From positions 1,488,001-1,552,000 of the forward strand of contig CP099514.1 in NCBI GenBank assembly GCA_025809375.1: a stretch of 64,000 bases of DNA. The letters are read 5' to 3'. Under the pieces are notes generated by a model that saw nothing but the letters and a program-made list of their open reading frames with translations, did not search any database and was not told the DNA's origin. Source of the stretch: Bacillus zhangzhouensis (lineage in GTDB: Bacteria > Bacillota > Bacilli > Bacillales > Bacillaceae). Shown here one piece after another: positions 57,890-64,000 of this stretch (the stretch's first letter is position 1; the number at the start of each line of letters is the position of its first letter). A program made the position numbers and the translations under genes.

Positions 57890-58097
57890 GTTCCTTTCAT
57901 GCAAATCTTGATAAAAAGAATCGATTCTATTATATCCATTTTAAGGTTTATTTTCAAATTTAAAGGATTCGTTATCTTGATGTCAAATTAAATTATATAA
58001 GGTTTTAAGAGAATAGACCATCTTTATTGAGGTGATGTAAAAAAAATGAAATGATTTTGTCATCTCTTATTGTATATTGTAAGAAGGAGGTGTTCTT

Positions 58098-58805
58098 TTG
58101 ACAGATTTGAATTACTTTTTAGCATTTGGAGCAGGATTTCTATCTTTTATTTCACCGTGCTGTCTGCCGCTTTATCCAGCATTTTTATCGTATATTACGG
58201 GCGTTAGTATAGATGAAGTGAAATCTGAGAAGGTGATGCTGAGAAGAAGAAGTCTGCTTCATACATTATTCTTTTTGGTTGGGTTCTCTATTATATTTAT
58301 TGCGATAGGCTTTGGGACATCGTTTGTCGGGAAGTTTTTTAATGATTATCATCAAGCGATTCGTCAAATTGGAGCCATCCTCATTATTTTCTTTGGTTTT
58401 ATGACTCTTGGCATATTCAAGCCCTCTTTCCTCATGGGCGAAAAGAGAATCCAGTTCAAAAATCGTCCTGCTGGTTTTTTTGGATCCATTCTCATTGGAA
58501 TGGGCTTTGCCGCTGGATGGACACCTTGTACAGGACCTATTTTATCCGCTGTCATCACACTGGCGAGTAATAATCCTGATTCGGCTGTCATGTATATGAT
58601 TGCGTATGTATTTGGCTTTGCCGTCCCGTTTTTTATTCTCTCCTTTTTCATTACAAAAATGGTTTGGATCAAAAAGCGTCAGCAGCTCATCATGAGAATT
58701 GGCGGAATCATTATGATTGTGGTAGGGATTTTGCTGTTCTTTGATCTTCTCACATGGATTATCATCATGTTCTCATCATTGTTTGGCGGCTTTACAGGCT
58801 TTTGA
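58098..58805 (+). CDS. ccdA: Cytochrome c biogenesis protein CcdA
   Basis: A 235-residue DsbD-like membrane protein with six helices that passes electrons from cytoplasmic thioredoxin to extracytoplasmic thiol-disulphide proteins (ResA, StoA), needed for cytochrome c and spore cortex formation. The redox cysteines are in [11 protein letters not shown] (helix 1) and [11 protein letters not shown] (helix 4). The TTG start at 58098 follows a perfect AAGGAGGTG. In B. subtilis yneI (ccdB) follows; here ccdC is next. Confidence 0.96.
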   Translation: MTDLNYFLAFGAGFLSFISPCCLPLYPAFLSYITGVSIDEVKSEKVMLRRRSLLHTLFFLVGFSIIFIAIGFGTSFVGKFFNDYHQAIRQIGAILIIFFGFMTLGIFKPSFLMGEKRIQFKNRPAGFFGSILIGMGFAAGWTPCTGPILSAVITLASNNPDSAVMYMIAYVFGFAVPFFILSFFITKMVWIKKRQQLIMRIGGIIMIVVGILLFFDLLTWIIIMFSSLFGGFTGF

Positions 58806-58899
58806 AATCGTTTTCTACAGTCGCGGCGAATGGTTTTTTTTCGTCAATTGGAGTATATTATACATAGGCTGACCTTAAAGAATAAAGGAATGATTTGAT

Positions 58900-59382
58900 A
58901 TGATGATTTTAATCTCTTCTATAATAGCGGTATGTATGGCGGTAGCCGTCATGTTTATTCGCATTAAGTCATCTGCAAAACCTGCAACTGCGAAAAAAAT
59001 TATTTTACCTCCTATTTTTATGAGCACTGGCGCACTGATGTTTTTTGTTCCTATGTTTCGGGTAACTGGAGCTGAATTTCTAGAAGCGATCACAGTGGGG
59101 ATGTTTTTCTCCATATTTTTAATCAAAACATCGAAGTTTGAAATTAGAGGCAATGACATTTACTTAAAGCGGTCAAAAGCATTTGTGTTCATTCTCATTG
59201 GACTTCTTGTCCTTCGTATCGGGATGAAGACCATCCTGAGTTCTTCTATTGATTATGGTTCATTAAGCGGAATGTTTTGGATTCTTGCCTTTGGCATGAT
59301 CGTGCCTTGGCGGGTTGCCATGTATTTGTCGTTTAGAAAGCTGTCTAAACAATTAGATCCGCAGCAGATTCAAATGAATTAA
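58900..59382 (+). CDS. ccdC: CcdC family membrane protein (YneJ)
   Basis: A 160-residue protein, equal in length to B. subtilis CcdC/YneJ, with about five hydrophobic segments. It starts MMILISSIIAVCMAVAVMFI; the loop KTSKFEIRGNDIYLKRSKAF is conserved in the family. It is part of the ccd cluster, but in B. subtilis disruption does not block cytochrome c synthesis. AAAGGAATGATTTGAT precedes the start. It lies 95 bases after ccdA without the intervening yneI. Confidence 0.92.
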   Translation: MMILISSIIAVCMAVAVMFIRIKSSAKPATAKKIILPPIFMSTGALMFFVPMFRVTGAEFLEAITVGMFFSIFLIKTSKFEIRGNDIYLKRSKAFVFILIGLLVLRIGMKTILSSSIDYGSLSGMFWILAFGMIVPWRVAMYLSFRKLSKQLDPQQIQMN

Positions 59383-59383
59383 A

Positions 59384-59403
59384 CCTCCTTTTAATAAAGG
59401 AGG
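59384..59403 (+). terminator. Terminator stem after ccdC
   Basis: CCTCCTTT AATA AAAGGAGG stem one base after the ccdC stop; no T-run follows because the MITE-like element begins there. Confidence 0.7.
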
Positions 59404-59498
59404 TCAGCGTGTAGACAAACCCTGGCATTCGGTGTCAAATTCGCTCCGCGCCAGTGCTTGTCTTTCCTAGACTGTACAAAGGTTTTCTATCACGCTGA
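59404..59498. repeat. MITE-like element
   Basis: A 95-bp segment with imperfect terminal inverted repeats: TCAGCGTGTAGACAAACC at the left and, on the other strand, TCAGCGTGATAGAAAACC at the right. No coding capacity. The left end matches the IS1182-type left end at 42597 (CAGCTTGTAGACAAA). A shortened relative is at 40812. Insertion is between a terminator stem and its expected T-run. Confidence 0.7.
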
Positions 59499-59504
59499 AA
59501 AGAA

Positions 59505-59543
59505 GACAAAGGGCTAAAATCAACATCATTTTAGCCCTTTGTC
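59505..59543. terminator. Bidirectional terminator ccdC/yneK
   Basis: GACAAAGGGCTAAAAT / ATTTTAGCCCTTTGTC perfect 16-base stem with a 7-base loop, just before the yneK stop. Confidence 0.9.
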
Positions 59544-59554
59544 AACAATCACGG

Positions 59555-59983
59555 TTATTTTAATAACGATTCATATGGCGAGTGATCAATGTTTTTTTCT
59601 TGAAGTCGCTTCAGTAAAAACTTATGATCCCGCTTTGGTGTAGCCATAATGTAGCCGCGAATAATTAAGTCTAAATTAATGCTGGCAGCCTGTTCTTTTA
59701 ATGCCAGCTCGCCAATTTTACCCGCAATTTTCTCTTTGGCAACATCTCTAAACAGCTCTGGAACAGGTAATACGAGTTCATTTAACAGCTGTTTGTCTTC
59801 ATCCCGCCATAGGTGAAGGCTCTTTTGAATATATTCATCCTGCCAATCAAGCTCTGATTTCCCATCTTTTTTTGGCAATCGTTTTAAAAATTTGCGAAAC
59901 ATAAAAAAGCCACCGATTGCGAGTAATCCGATCATCACTGTTCCCCAGAATAAAATGAACCACAAAAACCAGCCGCTTAACAT
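59555..59983 (-). CDS. yneK: DUF2621 protein YneK
   Basis: A 142-residue protein with one or two N-terminal helices (WFLWFILFWGTVMIGLLAIG) and a charged helical cytoplasmic domain. YneK is conserved and of unknown function. It is convergent with ccdC and precedes cotM, as in B. subtilis. The start at 59983 is preceded by AAGGAGTGAGAAC on the minus strand. Confidence 0.93.
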   Translation of the reverse strand: MLSGWFLWFILFWGTVMIGLLAIGGFFMFRKFLKRLPKKDGKSELDWQDEYIQKSLHLWRDEDKQLLNELVLPVPELFRDVAKEKIAGKIGELALKEQAASINLDLIIRGYIMATPKRDHKFLLKRLQEKNIDHSPYESLLK

Positions 59984-60218
59984 GTTCTCACTCCTTATAC
60001 CTCTTATCTCTCTATTTTATATTACATGAAGAGAGGATAGAAGAAAATAACAAAAATGTATGTCTATTAGTTCTATAAACGCCCTTTTTCATTGATTGCC
60101 GCCCATTTACTAGATTGACCCAAACCAATTAGTAGAAAAAGAATACATTATCATATAGCGACTCTACTATTTGGCCATGGTGGTTCGCAAAAGGTATTGA
60201 CTTGAAACGAACGGGAAG

Positions 60219-60248
60219 AGAGCCCACCTAAATGAAGGTGGGCTCTTA
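60219..60248 (-). terminator. Terminator after cotM
   Basis: AGAGCCCACCT / AGGTGGGCTCT stem overlapping the cotM stop; only a weak T-stretch on the minus strand. Confidence 0.7.
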
Positions 60249-60647
60249 ATGTTTGAAGTGCGGAATTTGAAAGGAAAATGCACCGCTTGGATGGTCGGAA
60301 TATTTTTTAATTTTGATTGATATGATTTGGTTTTCATAATCTGTTTCAATGTCTTTGTCATTTAAATAAAAAGGGAGCATCACGCTTTTTTCAATTGCCT
60401 GTTCGCCCGCACCGTTTGCTTTTTGTACTGCGTAAATCAACGTCAGCTCATGTCCGGCAAAGGTCAGCTTTACATCAGTGATCGATAGGGTGGAGACATC
60501 GATTTCAATAATATAATCACGGCTTGTTTCATAAAGATCAATTGGGAGGTGTTCATCATACCAGGCAAATGGATCATCCATTAAAACATTGAGCCAATCA
60601 TCTATTTCAAAAAAATCAGAGGAATTCGACTTCTTTTCATTCTTCAT
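60246..60647 (-). CDS. cotM: Outer spore coat protein CotM (Hsp20 family)
   Basis: A 133-residue alpha-crystallin-type protein. The Hsp20 domain spans about residues 40-130 (LYETSRDYIIEIDVSTLSIT to DYENQIISIKIKK). CotM is an outer coat protein made late under SigK. ATG 60647 is preferred because GGAGGAGTGTTT precedes it; the frame extends to 60731. The order cotM-sspP-sspO-citB is the same as in B. subtilis. Confidence 0.93.
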   Translation of the reverse strand: MKNEKKSNSSDFFEIDDWLNVLMDDPFAWYDEHLPIDLYETSRDYIIEIDVSTLSITDVKLTFAGHELTLIYAVQKANGAGEQAIEKSVMLPFYLNDKDIETDYENQIISIKIKKYSDHPSGAFSFQIPHFKH

Positions 60648-60749
60648 AAACACTCCTCCATCACATCTCATAATAAATCTTATGATGAAAATGGAAATGT
60701 GTGAATGACCTAAAACATCCCGTTTGGACACAGGATGAGGAGGGAATGT

Positions 60750-60896
60750 TTACATATCATGATGAGAATTGTGCTTTTGTCTTGTATGGTTGCGGTTTTT
60801 CACTTTTTTACTGCCTGATAACGGCTCAGGCTGACCGCCTTGATGCTCCTTAGGAGAGTTTTGACGGATGTCTTTCCCTGTGTTTTTATTCGTCAT
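60750..60896 (-). CDS. sspP: Small acid-soluble spore protein SspP
   Basis: A 48-residue minor SASP, the length known from B. subtilis, starting [20 protein letters not shown] and ending in a His/Lys/Asn-rich tail ([15 protein letters not shown]). It accumulates in the forespore core. GAAGGAGCC precedes the ATG, 16 bases after the sspO stop, so sspO-sspP form one forespore operon read from the SigG promoter at 61.1 kb. Confidence 0.95.
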   Translation of the reverse strand: MTNKNTGKDIRQNSPKEHQGGQPEPLSGSKKVKNRNHTRQKHNSHHDM

Positions 60897-60912
60897 GGTT
60901 TTTGGCTCCTTC

Positions 60913-61059
60913 TTATTGATTCTTTTTGCGCTTTTTATTGTTTTGTCTTTGTTCTTCAGTTAAAACGAGTTGATCATCTTCCGTATAGCCTGCGCCATTC
61001 CCCTGGCTTTTGGCTGCGTTCATGCCGTCAATGGCATGATTTGCTTTGCGTTTTGTCAT
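60913..61059 (-). CDS. sspO: Small acid-soluble spore protein SspO
   Basis: A 48-residue minor SASP (former CotK), starting [20 protein letters not shown] and continuing [19 protein letters not shown] to a Lys/Asn-rich end. GAGGTGAAAGAAC precedes the ATG on the minus strand. It is first in the sspO-sspP operon and divergent from citB. Confidence 0.96.
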   Translation of the reverse strand: MTKRKANHAIDGMNAAKSQGNGAGYTEDDQLVLTEEQRQNNKKRKKNQ

Positions 61060-61077
61060 GTTCTTTCACCTCATTTG

Positions 61078-61108
61078 TAGTATGAACCCGCCCCGCTTCG
61101 TTTATGAA
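61078..61108 (-). promoter_or_regulatory. SigG promoter of sspO-sspP
   Basis: On the minus strand TTCATA, 18 bases, CATACTA: the -10 is a perfect SigG match, and the -35 is acceptable. It lies 19 bases before the sspO start. Confidence 0.8.
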
Positions 61109-61127
61109 GAGTAATCATTTCCTGATG

Positions 61128-61194
61128 ATAAGTTAAACTTATTGAATTTAATAAAAGCATTGTTATTTACTTATGTATGAATTTGTTTTAAGAT
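61128..61194 (+). promoter_or_regulatory. citB promoter with CcpC box
   Basis: ATAA-N7-TTAT (61128-61142) is the CcpC dyad recognised upstream of B. subtilis citB, and a second ATAA-N8-TTAT lies at 61151-61166. TTTACT (61166), 17 bases, TAAGAT (61189) is the likely SigA promoter. It predicts citrate-relieved repression. Confidence 0.7.
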
Positions 61195-61279
61195 GAAATT
61201 GTGAGAAAATTGTGGTGAAATACGACGATTTTTCTGAGATTTGAAATTGATCTTGATCATCAAAAGGGGGATTTTGGAC

Positions 61280-64000
61280 ATGTCGAAACAGCAGCAAGTC
61301 GCTAAACAAGACGCTTTTCAATCTAGAAAAACGTTTTCGACAAATGGGAAAACGTATCACTATTATTCGTTAGAAGCACTAGAGAAACAAGGAATCGGAA
61401 ATGTTTCTAAGCTGCCTTATTCCATTAAGGTGCTTTTAGAATCAGTGCTTCGCCAAGTAGACGGTAGAGTGATCAAGAAGGAGCACGTTGAAAACTTGGC
61501 AAAATGGGGAACTGCCGAGGTAAAAGAAATTGATGTTCCATTTAAACCTTCTCGTGTTATTTTACAAGACTTCACGGGTGTACCAGCCGTCGTTGACCTT
61601 GCTTCTTTAAGAAAAGCAATGGCAGATGTAGGCGGGGATCCGGATAAAATCAACCCTGAAATTCCAGTTGACCTTGTTATTGACCACTCAGTACAAGTTG
61701 ATAAAGCTGGAACTGAAGATGCATTAAACATTAACATGGATTTAGAATTCGAACGTAACGCAGAGCGTTATAATTTCCTTAGCTGGGCCAAGAAAGCGTT
61801 TAACAACTATCAAGCTGTACCGCCTGCAACAGGAATTGTTCACCAAGTGAACTTAGAGTATCTTGCAAGTGTTGTTCATGCGATTGAAGAAGACGGCGAG
61901 ATCATCACTTACCCAGATACATTAGTTGGAACGGACTCTCATACAACGATGATTAACGGTATCGGTGTACTTGGTTGGGGCGTTGGCGGTATCGAAGCGG
62001 AAGCTGGTATGCTTGGTCAGCCTTCATATTTCCCAGTCCCAGAAGTGATTGGTGCGAAATTAGTTGGAGAGCTTCCAAACGGAACGACAGCAACTGACCT
62101 TGCATTAAAAGTCACACAAGTCCTTCGTGAAAAAGGTGTAGTTAACAAGTTCGTTGAGTTCTTTGGACCTGGTGTTGCACAATTGCCGTTAGCAGATCGT
62201 GCAACAATTGCGAACATGGCGCCAGAATACGGTGCTACTTGCGGATTCTTCCCAGTAGATGAAGAAGCCCTTGCTTACCTTCGCCTTACTGGACGTGATG
62301 AAGAGCAAATTAATATCGTTGAAGAATATTCTCGTGCAAATGGCTTATTCTATACGCCGGATGCAGAAGAGCCAATTTTTACTGATGTTGTGGAAATTGA
62401 TCTTTCTAAAATTGAGACAAACTTATCTGGACCAAAACGTCCACAAGATTTGATTCCACTTTCTAAAATGAAAGAAACGTTCCATAAACACATCGAAAGC
62501 CCAGCTGGTAACCAAGGATTTGGCTTAGATAAATCAGAGCTTGATAAACAAATCGAATTTGATCTTTCAAACGGTGAAAAAGCTGTGATGAAGACAGGTG
62601 CGATTGCGATTGCAGCGATTACGAGCTGTACGAATACATCGAACCCATACGTGTTAATCGGAGCAGGTCTTGTTGCGAAAAAAGCAAGTGAGCTCGGTAT
62701 GAAAGTGCCAAACTACGTGAAAACGTCACTAGCGCCGGGTTCAAAAGTTGTAACAGGGTACCTTGTAAATTCAGGACTTCTTCCATATTTAAAAGAACTC
62801 GGATTTAACATTGTTGGGTATGGCTGTACAACATGTATCGGAAACTCAGGACCGCTTGAGAAAGAAATTGAAGAGGCTGTCTCTGAAAATGATCTGCTGA
62901 TCACTTCTGTTTTATCAGGTAACCGTAACTTTGAAGGTCGTATCCATCCGCTTGTGAAAGGGAACTACCTTGCATCCCCACCATTAGTTGTGGCATATGC
63001 ACTTGCTGGTACGGTGAATATTGATTTAACAAAAGATCCTATCGGTGTGGATAAAAATGGTGAGAACGTTTATTTCAATGACATTTGGCCATCTATGGAC
63101 GAAATCAACAGCGTTGTCAAAAGCACTGTCACACCTGAGCTATTCCGTTCAGAGTATGAAACTGTATTTGACAGCAATGATCGCTGGAATGAAATTAAAA
63201 CGACGGACGATGCATTGTATAAATGGGATGAAGATTCCACATACATTGCGAACCCGCCATTCTTTGAAAACCTGTCAGTTGAACCTGGTAAAGTTGAACC
63301 GCTTAAAGGCTTGCGCGTCGTTGCCAAATTTGGTGACTCTGTGACAACTGACCATATTTCTCCTGCTGGAGCGATTGGCAAGGACACACCTGCGGGTAAA
63401 TACTTGCAAGAAAGAGGTGTATCGCCTAGAGACTTTAACTCATATGGATCTCGCCGTGGTAACCACCATGTCATGATGAGAGGTACTTTTGCAAACATCC
63501 GTATTAAGAACCAAATCGCACCAGGAACAGAAGGCGGATATACAACTTATTGGCCAACTGGTGAAGTGACATCTATTTATGATGCATGCATGCGTTATAA
63601 AGAAGATGGAACGGGTCTTGCGATCTTAGCAGGTAAAGACTACGGAATGGGTTCTTCACGTGACTGGGCTGCAAAAGGAACAAACCTTCTTGGAATTAAA
63701 TTTGTTCTAGCTGAAAGCTTTGAACGTATCCACAGAAGTAACCTTGTCTTCATGGGTGTTCTTCCTCTGCAGTTTAAAGACGGAGAAAGTGCAGAAACTT
63801 ATGGTCTAACAGGAAAAGAAACATTTGAAGTTGATGTTGATGAAACAGTTCGTCCGCGTGATCTTGTCACTGTGAAAGCAATTGACACAGATGGCAACGA
63901 GAAAACATTTGAAGTGATAGTTCGCTTTGACAGTGAAGTCGAAATCGACTACTATCGTCATGGAGGTATCCTTCAAATGGTACTTCGCGAAAAATTGGCA
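61280..64000 (+). CDS. citB: Aconitate hydratase (aconitase), 3' end cut off
   Basis: The frame opens at ATG 61280 (AAAGGGGGA nine bases upstream) and runs to the right edge, 907 codons of an expected 909 or so; only the last residues are missing. Aconitase isomerises citrate to isocitrate and doubles as an iron-responsive RNA-binding protein in B. subtilis. The [4Fe-4S] ligands are in TSCTNTSNP and [10 protein letters not shown]. The C-terminal swivel domain includes [13 protein letters not shown] and [12 protein letters not shown], with catalytic Ser and Arg. It starts [20 protein letters not shown]. Confidence 0.98.
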   Translation, partial: MSKQQQVAKQDAFQSRKTFSTNGKTYHYYSLEALEKQGIGNVSKLPYSIKVLLESVLRQVDGRVIKKEHVENLAKWGTAEVKEIDVPFKPSRVILQDFTGVPAVVDLASLRKAMADVGGDPDKINPEIPVDLVIDHSVQVDKAGTEDALNINMDLEFERNAERYNFLSWAKKAFNNYQAVPPATGIVHQVNLEYLASVVHAIEEDGEIITYPDTLVGTDSHTTMINGIGVLGWGVGGIEAEAGMLGQPSYFPVPEVIGAKLVGELPNGTTATDLALKVTQVLREKGVVNKFVEFFGPGVAQLPLADRATIANMAPEYGATCGFFPVDEEALAYLRLTGRDEEQINIVEEYSRANGLFYTPDAEEPIFTDVVEIDLSKIETNLSGPKRPQDLIPLSKMKETFHKHIESPAGNQGFGLDKSELDKQIEFDLSNGEKAVMKTGAIAIAAITSCTNTSNPYVLIGAGLVAKKASELGMKVPNYVKTSLAPGSKVVTGYLVNSGLLPYLKELGFNIVGYGCTTCIGNSGPLEKEIEEAVSENDLLITSVLSGNRNFEGRIHPLVKGNYLASPPLVVAYALAGTVNIDLTKDPIGVDKNGENVYFNDIWPSMDEINSVVKSTVTPELFRSEYETVFDSNDRWNEIKTTDDALYKWDEDSTYIANPPFFENLSVEPGKVEPLKGLRVVAKFGDSVTTDHISPAGAIGKDTPAGKYLQERGVSPRDFNSYGSRRGNHHVMMRGTFANIRIKNQIAPGTEGGYTTYWPTGEVTSIYDACMRYKEDGTGLAILAGKDYGMGSSRDWAAKGTNLLGIKFVLAESFERIHRSNLVFMGVLPLQFKDGESAETYGLTGKETFEVDVDETVRPRDLVTVKAIDTDGNEKTFEVIVRFDSEVEIDYYRHGGILQMVLREKLA

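Overview
The window is a chromosomal segment of a Bacillus from the B. pumilus / B. safensis / B. altitudinis group. Protein sequences and gene order follow the B. subtilis 168 map from rny (ymdA) to citB: rny-ymdB-spoVS-miaB-ymcA-cotE-mutS-mutL, then aprX-ymaC-ymaD-ymaG-ymaF-miaA-hfq-ymzC-ymzA-nrdI-nrdE-nrdF-ymaB-cwlC-spoVK-hflX-ynbB-glnR-glnA, then lexA-yneA-yneB-ynzC-tkt-sirA-yneF-ynzD-ccdA-ccdC-yneK-cotM-sspP-sspO-citB. The species-group call is inference from synteny and recalled protein families; no database search was run.

Layout. 1-10.3 kb: RNA turnover, sporulation, tRNA modification, spore coat and mismatch repair. The tdh-kbl pair found here in B. subtilis is reduced to a frameshifted kbl scar. 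10.3-15.2 kb: accessory island at the place where B. subtilis 168 carries the large pksX (bacillaene) cluster. It holds a secreted protein, a His-rich and a Cys-rich protein, a CarD-like regulator, a gamma-PGA hydrolase and a Rap phosphatase. 15.2-32.4 kb: conserved core with ribonucleotide reductase under a paired NrdR box, spore lysis and maturation genes, and glnRA under a GlnR box. 32.4-51.8 kb: second, longer accessory region with an acyltransferase, MMPL and PAP2 gene remnants, a Rap-Phr cassette, a Gly-rich protein, a DUF1275 protein, the LigD-Ku end-joining pair, VOC and Rrf2 gene remnants beside an NmrA-like gene, a broken IS1182-family element, a DUF421 gene, fatR-cyp102A, nucB, a dead rsbR paralogue, an apparently intact IS3-family element and iseA. 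51.8-64 kb: core again, with SOS genes (lexA/yneAB), transketolase, sporulation control (sirA, ynzD), cytochrome c maturation, late spore genes and aconitase, which runs off the right edge.

How the genes work together. Several sets serve sporulation and germination: spoVS, cotE, ymaG, cwlC, spoVK, cotM, sspO, sspP, sirA, ynzD and probably ligD/ku. Two Rap proteins feed into response-regulator dephosphorylation. LexA with yneA-yneB forms the SOS division-arrest module. MutS/MutL and LigD/Ku provide repair.

I did not find a convincing wholly new multi-gene system. The most unusual signals are: (i) an IS3-family element sitting exactly in the loop of a bidirectional terminator, with a deleted relative at an equivalent site after mutL; (ii) a 95-bp MITE-like element whose end resembles the left end of the IS1182-family element; (iii) a small Cys-rich gene with two plausible overlapping frames; (iv) an in-frame TGA near the start of ymzC; and (v) several partly erased genes, including the kbl scar.
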